This document shows, piece by piece, positions 37,301 through 51,100 of a stretch of DNA of 64,000 bases. Both the position numbers and the translations under genes were made by a program. Every line of letters begins with the position of its first letter. The first letter of the stretch is position 1. A model generated the notes under the pieces. The model was not told the origin of the DNA. It did not search any database and worked only from the letters and a program-made list of their open reading frames with translations. This DNA is from Aquila chrysaetos chrysaetos (Eukaryota > Chordata > Aves > Accipitriformes > Accipitridae): contig NC_044020.1 of assembly GCF_900496995.4 (NCBI RefSeq), positions 15,208,001 through 15,272,000 on the forward strand, given 5' to 3'.

Positions 37301-40300
37301 GGCTAATGGAGTATGTTCTCTTATCCTCCTAAGACAAGCACATGAACATTTGCTCAGCAGCCTCCCAGTTGCTGTTGCTTTGACCAAGCTAAGGGGACCC
37401 GATTATAAGAGGAGTCTCCTACAACGCTATTACAACATGGTTTCTATGCATCAGCCAGACCTGTAAGTCTTCTTGCAAGCCCTGGATACATGTTTCAGAA
37501 TGGTGCAAATGCCCTAGAAATACGGATGACCATGGATAGAAGCGTAAAAACAGCCTAACTGATTTTAAAAGCAATTTAGATTGCAATGTGTCAGTGAGTT
37601 CAGGTGGTAAATATACAGTAGCCAGAATACCAGCATGGCCATTTACGGCATTGCAAACCACTGACTGAAGATCCCAGACAGTCATAAAAGGAGAAGATTT
37701 AGGACTGGGACAAGTGCAGAAGTGTTTTGTCCCTACTTACTGTTGTGATTAGCGAGAGTCAGAACACACATACATAGAAAATGTGTATTTTAAACATAGG
37801 GTTAAAGCTAAATACTTCATAAACATTTATCCGAAACAGAAGGTTTTAAGGAATTTAAGGATTAAGCAAAGCACACAGGAATGGGAGAAATACTTTTTTT
37901 CTTGCTTCTTAGGCAAACTTACGATCCACAGGAACTTGCTTCTGCCTCTGGGCGTCTCGTGCAACACTACCACCACTGTCGCTAGATGTGCTGCTTTGGC
38001 GGCTGATGGTTGCTGGCGCTTTGGGCACAGGAACCGGTATAGGTGCTGGTGCGCTAGGAGGGAGGGGGACAGCCACAGGGACAGGAGCGGGTGTTGGAGG
38101 TGGTGAAGGAGTAGCAGGAACTGGATCGGGTTGTTTTGCAACATAGTCCGTCCTTTGTTTCTGAAAAGATGCAGAGACACTCAGTTCGACAGCAAAACTT
38201 GGACAAGACATCAGACAAAATCAGGTTTCTGCAGAAAATGCTGGGATGCTTTGCACCAACTGATTTAATTTATTACACAAAGACATCTTATTTGCCAGGT
38301 ATAGTTCCAAAATGTGCCAAAACTTGATTTGGCATCAATGTTTGGCATCAATTTCCTTCTCTGTCGGACAAAAATTCACAGCAATGACATCATCTGAAAC
38401 ACGTTTGTTTCTTTCAAGCAGATGAGTTCTATAAATTAAATTGGTTTTAAATCCCAAACTTCCATTACTGGCATTTTTTAACAGCTTCCAAAATTTTTGA
38501 ATTGCTGGACTTTATCAGTGTAAAAATGTATATTTTAGAGAAATATGAATATATCCAGCCACACCTAAGCCTGACTAATGGTTTAACTTACAAACGTCAC
38601 TGGGGTTGAGATAACACAGTGTTTCTTGAACTGCAGACACCATTTAAGAGGTTCCTGCTCCTCCTACCCATTCACTTGTGCCTTTTCAGCTATTTATGTG
38701 GTTACTACATGCCACCTCAATGCAATAATCCAATTAAAAAAACTCAACCCCCAAACTCCACAATTCTTGGAATAGGGCTGTTGTTTCTTTTCCCCCGCTT
38801 TACGCAACGTTCTAACAACATGCAAATTATCTTGCTGCTAATAACTAACTAGCAGGTGTTCCAAGAATAATTTGGGGCAATAATTTCTTTTCTCCTTCTT
38901 TGTGATTAGAATGGCACCAGTTACAGGAAGATGCATGTATTTTCCCAAAGCAATCCCAATGACAGATAGGTAAGCAACCTATGCTACCCTTTTCTTTCAA
39001 ACACTTCAAACTCCACATCTCACTGTTTTAACATTGCTCCCTCTCTACCGTTTTGGACTAACACAGCTTGAAAGTTTAATATTGAAGTTTGTTTGCTCAG
39101 TAGGGATGCCTCATTGCTTAGTCACGAGAAGTCTGCTTACTTTGGTATGAAAATAGATGAGTACATTCCCCAGATTCATTGCTCCTTCCTGAAATACCTT
39201 TCCCTATTTCCTTGGAGGCAGAGGGTTTATGGCAGATCAAGTAGGGAAATATTTGTAGGAGCCATATGTTAGAATCTGAGCAGCAGATCACTGCCCTGAC
39301 AACAATCAAACTTTCATTAAATGTCAGCAACTGCCCTTACGCAGCAATCCCCAACTCAGTAAGTCTAACTGATGGACAAGGCATTTTGTAGTCAATGTAA
39401 CCTGGGACAATTACAGCTAAGTTATGCTGAGTTATACCAGCAGAAAATTTATCCCATCAGCTTCTATGGCAAGTCAATTAAGCCTAGGAAATAAGCCTTT
39501 TGTTTCCCTTAGACAATTTTTCACTTAAATTGTAGTAGTCAGCTACTGAAGCAAACATATAGTCTTACGATACATTCCCCATTAAACCTTTTTGGTTTTT
39601 TGTTTGTTTCTTTTTTTTTTCCCCTTAGCATTTAGTTGTTCAAAGGCATTCATCTCAATTATTTTGTGTCCACCTTGTGTAGTGCACTGTGGGGAGATCA
39701 AAAAAAAAAAAATATCATATGATTGACTTTTCTGTATTATACTACTTCGATGTTAAGACAATAAATGTTTTTTTAAATGTCAAATGCCAAGAAAAGTGAA
39801 ATGCATAATATAAAAGAGAACAAGCAGAATAATGTATATTTAAGAAACCTGTCCTTTGGTGGAAAGAGTGCCCTACTAGGTATATAGTAAATATACCCTA
39901 ATTTATGATATATAGGTGTACTGTGGTATATCCAAAATCTTGTTAATTAATTTTAAGATTTCACAGATATTAAGATGTTCTAATGATATTAACTTCTTTT
40001 TTAAATCTTGTTCACAGAATCCAGTTGCTAGACTGTTATCTCCACAACGTACCCTTATGTGTGCCCCAACCTTCTTAAACAACATGCAAGGAAAAAGCAA
40101 GGCTTTTTTTATGGTAGAAGGGATTCATTACAAACCAAGGCATCAACTGCACATCACCACAATCATAATCCAGAAAAAGCGATAGCTGAACACTATATGT
40201 AGCTCTCAATGGATGCTACTGATGTAGCTTCAAAAACATGTTGCACTGCAATCACAAAAGCCTCATCAAAATGACTTGCTGGAGTGAAAATAAAAATTAA

Positions 40301-42138
40301 ACTGGAAGCATCACTCAAATTCTAAATTTACAGATGAAACTACGTTGAAATAACTTCACATTTTGTTGAACAGTGCCCAAAAGCCAATTATACATTCAAA
40401 TCACATTTAACATTTCTTTTTTTAACACTTCTTTTTTTAACTCCAGATCTTTTGAGGACATCCACACATTCATCTCATCACTTCTATTCATTGCTACAAA
40501 CAAAATAAGCATGCACTATAGAATTTGGCGACTACATAGTCCATAAAAGTAATTTTTGAGGTTCAATATCAGAAGAGTAATTTTGTTACCTCTGAAAGCT
40601 CTCCCAGCAATTGCTGTGAGGAAAATGGAGTAAATCACATCAAACAATGTTAGAAAGGTAAAAAGTAACTGCCTCGCACATCAATCCTGAAATTTCATAC
40701 ACATTAGCAATTTAAAACAAAGGAACATCAGTGCTAATAATTAGCTCTTCTTAATCACTAAGCAACTCACATAGTGAGTTATCCTTATTTTCTTTTAAAT
40801 AACGAGCGGAGTGCTGGCTACAAAACATGCATATGTGACACCATATAAGCGATGAGGTCTTTTCAAAACACCTACCCAAACAGAAACTTAGAAAGAGGTT
40901 TAATAAAAAACAAAACCCAAACAAAAAACTGACAATAGATTGAAGATCATAAGGTGAATGTAGAGAACACTTGCAACTGTAGAACAATATGAATTAAGTC
41001 ATGGCACATTATAAAAAAGGAACTTATTTATTTTTGCTTAAGAAATGTTGGCTAGCTTAGAAGATAAGGTAAAGGTCACTACTGACAGATGTGTACTCAC
41101 TAATTTGCTGACAGCCATAAGAACAACGAACAATTCTGGGTTTTGTTTTCCCTTCTTCCTCATTTTTTTCCTTTAAAAATAAACTTGCGATCCTCAACTT
41201 ATGTAAATAGGAACAAATCCTTTAAATTATTTGGAACAGTGATGATACACACTCATTAAAAATCTGGATATATCAGAAAAGCTTACTGCGACTGGATTTT
41301 TTTTTTTTCCTTATTTTTTGCCAGAAAATCTTTGTATTTACAGGAAGAAAATAGAGGTCCCAAAGCTCTTTGTCAACACACTACAACTGCATGTTGTCAA
41401 AAATCAAGATTCACTATGATTTGATCTATTTTTAATGCAAGCAAAATAATAAGCTTGAGTAAAAGTGCTAACAGTATCAATCCTAATTCTTGATCATTGT
41501 AAAAAACTGGGGACAACATATTTTCAAATACATTTTGGCATCAAAAAAGGGAATATGTGTATTCAAACTATAGCAAATACAGACATCAAAGAGGCATTGG
41601 ACACAACCATAACTAGCATTAGTGCTGGGAAGTGCTCTCATTAAGTTAACACAGACACAAAGCTTCCTATTTACTCTCTTTCCAAACATTTTAGTGCCAC
41701 ATTCCTGTTTGCACAGTGACAGGAGTTAACCAAGAGGGCTGCAGACCATTCAGCCTCAGTTTTGTCAACGGCACTGTGGTTTGGATGTTTTCTTGAGACT
41801 CATTTTAAGAGCTAAGAGAGAACCAACTACTTTCTTCACCCAAAAGGGACAACGAGGTACCCAAGACTGGAAGAGCAAATTTCAAGCAAGGTCTTTTGCC
41901 GGTTTCCTTTGGTGGGCTCAGCTATTATGCAGAATCAAACAGCTGCCTATTAAAATCCCGTTACAAGTCACCTAACTAGCTCTTTGCAGGGTATAAGGAA
42001 TTCATGTTTTCATTGGATTTATAAACCTGCCTTGCTAAAATCTTGCCAAAAAACAAGAAGTACGTTAGGATGGAAGAAGGAGAAATTTAGACAGAATTTA
42101 CTTATTCAAATTGGTATTAGCTAGGATTAGTCCCCATT

Positions 42139-42173
<35 letters not shown>

Positions 42174-45100
42174 ACTTATGGGCACACTGGGGACTTTTAA
42201 TGCCTATCATTAATCAAATCCTTTTTACAACTGTTCAGTACATTTTTGTGTAATAAGTGGCGTCCCATAATTTGGGATAGGATCAATGTTGAATTGGACA
42301 GGAAACAACTTTTTTTTTTTAAAGCTGTCAAAGTCGTGGTCTGATGGCAACTTTAAAGAGCATTTGATATGAAATGAGGTAAAAGACATACTGGCTCTTG
42401 GTCAAAAATCATGACATCTCTTTGGCCACTGCCAAATGAACACCTGGCAACTGCATCTCTTCATTATCAAACACTTCATGATCTGCAGGAAAGATACCAG
42501 TTGGCAAAATAAGAGTATGAATCTATGACACTAACTTGGAGCACAAATGCTGTGCTTGAGGGGAAACAACTTCCCACAGAGATATTTCAAGTGAGCTGCT
42601 AAACAAAGAGATTTGAAAGAAAGGTTTTGATGGTAGGTCACCAAGAAACGCAAAGGACACTTGTCCCAAGTAAGGTGGAGACTTTTGTCTTGGTGTTTAC
42701 ATACCATAAACATGCCTCTTACATACATGGTCACACTTCTGTGGACAGTCATGTTCTTTTAAAATAAGACTACAGGACTACATTTGGCTTAACACTCTCC
42801 GTGCCTCAGGATTTCATACACATCACTGATAATATAACTGTCTCGCCTCACAAAGGGTGTCATAGGATTAATTAACATGCACACCAAGAAACACCCTTCT
42901 ATCCCAATTATGTTCCTCAAATTTCTCTTTCAAAAGCATTAAAAAAGTTAATAAAGTGCACAGTAAATAGGAAATATTATCATTAATTACTTTCTAGGTT
43001 CACCAGCAATACTTGTACAAAAGAAGAAATCAGAGTGCTTGGGAAACTGTTTATGTTCATACATAATGGGATGGTGAAGTATCACTGTTGGTTCACAATA
43101 AAAAGGCAAACTAAACAACCAACACCACAGGAAACTTGGATAAACAATAATTAACATTAGTGGAAAACATAAATAATCAGCAAAATGCTCTCCTAAACGT
43201 ACAAAAGTACCAAACAAGCAAAACCATGGTTTTCCTGAAACTAATTCAACTGACCAGAAGACAACGTTACAGCCTCTGACTCACAAAGACAATGAAATAA
43301 CTAGCGTATTGCTTGCAATGTTCCTGGAAGTATCATCTTAGACAATTCAGTGCCTTCAGGTAACTATCTGGGACCTGGATACTGAAAGGGATTGAGAGAA
43401 AAATCAGGATCTAATCTAGTGTGTGGACTCAGAAGTCACTAGGAGAGGGAACAGTGAGAGTAAAATAAACTTTGCAGTTCTGAGAATAATTGTGATAATG
43501 AGCCATCCATCTCTCAGAGAAAGGGTGTCCGTCTGTAGAATAATTGAAAGAAAATGATCTCTTTCAATGGAATCCTTAATTCTTCCTAATAATCTGGAAA
43601 CATCCTTTGGTCAGCTGTGCTTTGAAGGCCATTAGTCTGTAAAGAAATACACTAACCTCGTACATAACGCTTATCTGCGGCTCACCGCAGCAGACTACTT
43701 TGAAAGCAGTCTTTCAAAAACCAAAGACGACATCGAGACTGGCAAAAGCTGCACAGCACCAGGCGCTGTGCGTGCTTGTGTTCAGGGTCTGGCAAAGGCA
43801 CTGATCGGAACCGCTTCAATTTCCTGCTCTGCCCACAAGTTCTCCTGTTTGACCTTGGGCTAGGCAGTCATCCCTTCAATGCCTCATTTCTCTCTGAAAT
43901 AGCAGCAATGTCTCATAGCACAGTTATGAAAATAAAAAGGGTTATGCAAACAGATCCCAAATGAACCATGTATCTATCACAGGGAAAGAGACAAATGAGC
44001 AAGCTCAGGAGGGGTAAAATTATAATAATCACCATAAAGTTAAGAACGACATTATTGACGTGTCTTGGTAAAGACTCCATTTATCCTATGTAATTCATTA
44101 TATTCCTAGATAATTTCACAGTATTTCAAGCTCACATTTGAATATGATAAAGCTGTAGGGAACAACCTGCCAGAGGGCAAAGAAACAAAATTATCTGAAA
44201 TGTTTTTCTCTGACCCTAATTTTCATAGATCCGTGAAGAATGCTTTGTGAAAACGATGATTTTATTATTTCCCATGTCACGTCATTATTTCAAACAGAAA
44301 ACTTCAAAACCTGCAGTGCATTACAAAGAATAGTTTAAAAGCCTCTACTCAAAACTGTACTCAGTCTGCTCAGGATTTCTCAACAAATTCCAAACACACA
44401 AAATGACATGCGCCCAAAGGAAAAAAAGTCAGATCTTTAGTTCAGGATTTGAAAAGCACTCGGGATGCATGCTTCACTTCACAGACAGGCAAATACCATA
44501 ATCAATTTAGAATGAGCTCATACGTTATAGGCAAACAGTTAGGGATAGGAAAAACTCAGAAATGGTCTGGTTCAAGCCCATCAAGCTCAAGACAGGTCTA
44601 CCACATTATTGTGCCAGAAATAGCATAGGACCTGTTTCTCAAGAGAATTTCCGTATCCATGGCAAAACTGGAAATACTGCAAAAGCTGCAGCTTTCACGA
44701 CAGCTGTGCGTGCAGAATCCGGCACAGCGACACCTTCGACTGGGACTTTAAGATGAGTCTACAGCAGAGACAGTCAACAGTGACATGATGGCATTTCTCA
44801 TATTTCAGTCATCAGCTGGAGTGTGTAGGCACAAGGAATGAATATTAGATTAAATTAAATTTAACTTCAAGTTTCAACAGAAGTTTGGTTTGCATTTGGA
44901 CTGAAAAAGTCCGATTCAGAGGCAGGCCTGGAATTTCTGCTTAATCCAAACTTGCTTGCCTAACTTTTCAAAATCATTAGAAATAAAAGGGAAGAAATAG
45001 GTCTTAGAAAATACATCCTTTTATTTTATGAGTCTCCGGCCTACTTAAATGTTGTCTAAAAATACACATTACAACTTTATCCTGTATATCCTTACCCAGG

Positions 45101-48100
45101 TGGACAATTGCACTTATGTAAGTTTGGTTTTTTTTTTTTACCCTCTAATTCTCTTCAATATATAAAAGAAACAACAACAAATAAACTCTTAATTCCACAC
45201 CACAACATGAAAGAAAGAAAACCAAAATTAGGTCAGGAGAATAGAGTGCTATTAATGCACAGGCACAGTAATTGAAAAATATCTGCTTTGTGCATTCAAA
45301 AGCAAAGACACCTATTTTTTATGACTCCAAAATTACAATAATTAAATAAATTCAAGACTAAGATAGAGACACACAGAGACAGAAAATAAAAAGAAAAGCT
45401 AGCGTTCACTCTCCTAGGAGAAACAAAGATGAACCTACCTTAAATAATTCAAACTCCTTCTTTGGCATCAACAGCTATCAATCCACAAAGGATATTTGCA
45501 ATTAAAATAAATGCATACACATCCATTAGGATCGAAATTACTACCTCTAAGCAAATAAGCAGAAAAAAACCCTTAAAGGAAAACTTTTTGCTGTATCTCT
45601 ATCAACTTTATTCCCATGTTAGACTCTATGCAATACAGAAATCAGCGTCAGCTTGTACAAAACTAAATCTTTTGACATATCAGTGGAACATGCAGATATT
45701 TTAGCCTTGCTGTCAATCTTTTCCTCCTCCACACACACACACACACACACACACACTTCAAAAGAAAGTCTTGCTGCTGAGTGGACGGTACCTGGATGGT
45801 GCGGGTATATGCAGGCTCTGACCATCCTAGACCTCCTTCTTGATTCCTCAGAGGGTCCAAAATGTTGTTTGGCACAAAGCCTGTGCTGCCACTTTTATTC
45901 TGAACCTTCCACCACTGCTTTCTGTCATCCAGAATCTGAAATAATTTGGTAAATTAATTACATATTTTTTCTGACTTTCCTCCTGCCAGTACTTAGACTG
46001 TGCATCATTTCAAAACAAAACCATAACTTTGCCAGGTTCTGCAATTGCCAACAGATCTTACAAGATGTCCCTAAGAAACCCCTGTAGGCTTCCTTGATTA
46101 TCACCATCATTAATTCTACATGGTCATACTGCACTTTTCAAATGCAGCTCTCAAGAAGGGATATGGAAAAAAAGTGTGTAAAATCAGACACGTGCTGGAC
46201 AAGGCAGCGGAATGAAAATCAAATACTTGCGCAGAGAGGCTGGCATCTCTACAACCTATATGCTGCTGACAAAAGGAATAAGTAACTACTAATAGCCCAG
46301 GGAAAAGCGCATTGTTCTAGGAGAGCACAAATGTGGGGAGAGAGCACAAATTATTTGGAGAGAACGCACTTCCGAGTAAAGAGGGAACTGAAGCAGGATG
46401 GCCAGAAGTCTGAAATCTGACTAACTGCCGTGCAATCTCATACACATTTTCTCTCTCTGTTGCTCCCTCCCTTCCAAACCTGTCTAGCTTTCAGGGTACC
46501 AACTACTCCAGGAAAGGACAGTCTTTCACTATGCCCTGAGTGTACACAGATAGTGTTTGCCAGAGCCAGTTATTTAAATACTACTAAATGAGGCTTTTAA
46601 AAGCAACAACAGAGAAGATGGAAGAAACACATATATATTTTTCTAGCATGGATCTCTACAGCATCAATTCATAAGTCAGCGCAGAATCTCCATTTATCTT
46701 GTCTACGATGCAAAACAAATTAATTGAACTTTCCATATTAAGGAAGATAAATCAAACAGATTGAAGTAATCATTAAGGACAGCCACACTGTCCACAGGAA
46801 AGGTACACTCAGATTTGAGTAGTACTAGAAATTTGTGTTTTCTCTTTGCAAAAAATATTACCTCTACGATCTCTTCTTTCATGACAGAAAGCTCACTGTT
46901 GTTTCTTGCCATAAATTCGTACTTGCATTTGGCATATTTCTTAGTCTGTGCTTTACTGTGTGCTTCATAGTTTCTGCAAAGCAAAGATCAGACTATTGTT
47001 CAGCGAGACATTCAAGCAAATAAAAACAGAGAAAAAATGCCCTCTTCCAACAACCTGCAAAACATTTAAACAACCCCACCACCACCAGAACATGATGCTG
47101 CTGTAGAACTACCTGTTCATAATACACTGATTTAAGTGCCAAGAAAAAAAGAAACAAAAGAAAGAGGTGGTCAAGCTACATGGACCTCAAGAACTGGTAA
47201 TCTTTACTGGCTCACTGCTTGCAAGATATATGATAACAACTTAGATCAGCAGGTGCCATTGTTTTAAAACAAACACATACACTACATTTAGTCTGTTTTC
47301 TTACAGCAGGTTAAACAATCATTTGCCATATAAACAAATGACTACACTTAGTATATAATTGGTATCTTGTGCTTTGTATGAAACTATTTCTAGTGTTCAT
47401 CATGAATTGTTTCAAATACATAATACATGAGTAAATTTTTGCCATCAACACCAATGGAATTAAACTTTAAAAAATGCTCCCCTACTGTAGATCAGTTTTC
47501 TTAACTGACCATAAGATACCATCAACTCATAACAACCTCAAGTTACTGTATCAATTAAAAATGAAAAATAACTTCTTGGCAGTTACAAACAGGGTTCATT
47601 GTAGAACAAGGCATACCACAGTTTAACTCTATGTCTTTCTGTTTCCACGAGGAAGGACCTGTTCAGAATGCCTTTAGGTAAGAAGCTACTAATTTCTTTG
47701 ATATAGTACCTCTTCAAGTTGAGAAGCCCCAGAGCCCCCTCAACACAGGACCAAAAGAAACAGTAACATTATTCACTTATTGCAAATTACACCCAACAAC
47801 CTAAATCCACACCAGGTAGTAAAATTAAAAAAAAAATAAATCCAAACAGATAATGGAAACATGAAGCAATCAATGGCTTGAAATTCTGTATACAACATCA
47901 CAGCACGGGGATACGAATGCAGACAGTTGCTGATGTTGGTGCTATGTAACCGTGGGTCGCAGGTGTGCCTGAGCAATCCAGTAGTTACCTAGCTATTGCA
48001 TGGCTGTGGAGAACTGTCTCACTTGAGCGGAAAAGCAGAACAAAGGATGAGTCACATTTAGATTGAAAGATTATTTTGAAAGACAGACAAAATACTAAAA

Positions 48101-51100
48101 GTGTTTAAGGAAGAGTGAAAAACATGGAATGAACCCCAGCCTGCAGAACAGCTGTTATGAGGCTGAAAGGTGTGTGAGTAATCCCAATTTTTTCCACCAC
48201 CCACTCAAAATTCATGTAATTTTGAACTCCTTTCTTACTTCCTCAGGGATATGACTAATGCGCCTCTGAAGGTACTTTTACTTTTAGGTTGCCTTTCCAA
48301 ACTCATTTCACTAACTTTCTTCCTACCTTGTCCACACCTAAGTATCCTGATCCCTTCAAAAAACATAAATCAGAAAGAATTTTTAAAAGTGCTCGTGTTT
48401 CAGTTTTATTCCACTCTTGCTGCAATCAACAGCAACATCCCCAGAACATGGGGCAGGCAATAGCTGTATGCTTCTGAAGAGACCATAATTCTTCAAGCCC
48501 AGCTTAATGAGCCAAACAGTTTACTCGGGGCACAAATGTTCTCAACACTTCCCTCCATCCATCCTCCACTGTGTTTTCTTACTGCCTATCAGATATACCA
48601 TAACTGCAGCCCTCTGCTCTCCTGTGCACACTGCTCAAGAGCCTAGTGGATTGCACAGATTTTCAGGGTGCTTTTCTTCAAATGACAGTGCAAAACCAAG
48701 CTACACAGCATACTACTTTGAAACACCGCACAACTTGCTGAAAAACTATTCAGTGCTCTTTCAGCATCAGAGAGGGTCCCCGATATACCTAATATCACGC
48801 TGAAAGTTTAAGATCCTGACACTTCGTTTACATCACTCAAGGAAAGCACATCTTACTGGAGGTCCTGTCATGTTAGAATACGGCTCACTGAAGTTCCCTG
48901 TGATTAAAATTTCCCTGGACAAGGTGTAGCCTACCTGTCCCTCAGAAGGTAGTGGGTGGCTTGGTCACTGCCTTCAGACCACTCATTAGGAATGCCAGCT
49001 TTGAACGAGGACCAGCAAATGATGGCTGAAAGGGTCAGCTTGAATTTCTCACTCCCTCCCCCAAACCCACTCCTCCACCTACTTCTTCACAGATGCTTTA
49101 AAATTTATCTTTAAATGGAAGTTACTTGGGGTAATACATATTAACAGCTTTCCCCCAATAATGAGCTCCTACCAGGCACGTATTATATGTCTCAAGAGCC
49201 AATTAACAAATAGAAGTTTGTGTCGTGTTGAACAGACTGGAAGATAGGGGCACACTGTGGATGTTTGCATCAGTACCAGCCATCTAGACTCCCTCCTACA
49301 ATCAGTGGTAAGAAACAGGCACCACTACAGCATGTCTCATTTCATATCTTTCAAAAGACTAATTTCACCTCACATGAACCGCTTCTTAGAAACACCCATT
49401 TCTCTTTACCCGCCACAAAGGAGGCTTGGATGACTCTTTCAGTTGCAGCCAGATACACCGATACCATCAATAGTTCAATGCAATAAGACCCATTCTCTAA
49501 ACCTGAAATGGAGGCAACAACATTTGCACGGAATACTCTTACTCTGAAAGGACAAAACCAGGTCTTATCACATTACAGATAAGAGAGAAAGGAATTTAGA
49601 GTACAGATCATCTAGATTTCAAGCTGACTGGTCCTGAGACAAGAACTCAGAAAGTAACCAAGTTTGAGAAAATAATTAACAGATGACTACTACTGCTGCT
49701 GTTATGAAGAATAAATCCAAAGTTCAGGAAAAGAATCAAGTCTTCAACCTGCACGCCATATGGGAATTTGTTTGCATGCAGATTAACAACAGGATCTTTT
49801 AGCACATAGCTCAATACTAGGGATTATGCAAAGGTTTTCATCAAAAGCGTTGTTATCAATGCTGTTTTAACCAGCAATCTGATCTCAGAAACTTAGCTTA
49901 CACATCTTACATGGCACATAAGCCAAAATACTGCTCCATGTGGTGTATACGGAATACGGTTTGGCATGGGGGAGCAATTCCAACACTGCTTTACCAATTT
50001 ACTTCCACAGCTTGTGCTGGTATAAATTCTCCCCACAGACAAGGCCGAGACTCCAAGGATCACTGCATTTGATCTCATCAAGCTACTTGGATTTAGGCTA
50101 AAATGAAGCGGATGAAAGAGGATGTGCAAAAAGACACTGGTTGCTACGCAAACATTTCAGAGCATTTTCTGTAACATTGGAAAGAGAATGGAAGAAACGA
50201 GGAGTTACTATTCTGAAAGTGGGTATTTATGCACCAGCCCAGACAACAAAAAGCAGGAGGCTACGGAGCACTAAGTGAGCAGCTAGACAAATCAAACAAT
50301 CATTCAAAACAAGGACAGATGAATCTCAGAGCGGACTTGTCATTCTTTGTAGTTCTGAAAAAAGCAAAGAGTATTTTTAAAAAACATGAAACAAAGCAGA
50401 AATAAAATTTGAAACCAAATAGGAGGATTCTGTGTTCTCCATTGGGTTGGAATTTCACTATATCATTTTTGACAAAAGCATCAATTTCACAGCATATGTA
50501 AACAGGCTGGTTTCATAGAAATTATACTAAGAGAGTCTTAATGATGTGCCTTAGAGAAGCAAGAGCAGAATACCCACTGCTAACCAGAATCACTTCCTCA
50601 TAAAAATAACGATCTGCTTCAGACACAACCAGAGGTAATTACAGACACCGCCACCCCAATAGCAATAAGTCGGGACAGTTATCCACAGCACCACGTACGC
50701 CGTTGATTCAGTGTTACCTATCTACATGTCGGCTAACAGTTTGCTTAAAGGCAGCAACAGCCGCCCCCTGGTCCAGCAGAGGCCCTCTTTTGTAAACTGT
50801 GTTACTGAATGCATACCCATCCGACGGAGGGTAGTCGGGAACACTGGGAGGCTGGAAGACAAAAAAGAAACAAAGCCACAAAGTGGATTAGTGTCAGCAG
50901 CAGCACCGCCTAGTTCACTTAATCCAGCACCCCTAGGGTCCCTGTCAGCATTCACGCGTCCGCAGGTGCTCACGGTTCCGCTATGAAAAGTTAATAACTT
51001 CTGCATTTCAAATACATAAACAGGGAGATCAAAAGGATAAGAATAAAAGAATTTCTATCTTAAGTCATCCTACTGCATTAATATTGCAGTGGATATTCTT

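Larger units (their letters stand above)
38161..45791 (-). other. EPS8: Largest EPS8 intron in the window, 7.6 kb
   Basis: Lies between the SH3 and proline-rich exons. It holds the A30 run, the MIR fragment at 43.8-43.9 kb and the (CA)n at 45.73 kb. No further exon was found, and the flanking exons join in phase 0. Confidence 0.75.

Noticed and set aside
45462..45704. Short open frame next to the EPS8 SH3 exon
   Set aside because: Opposite strand to EPS8, no domain resemblance and no splice borders; a shadow frame.
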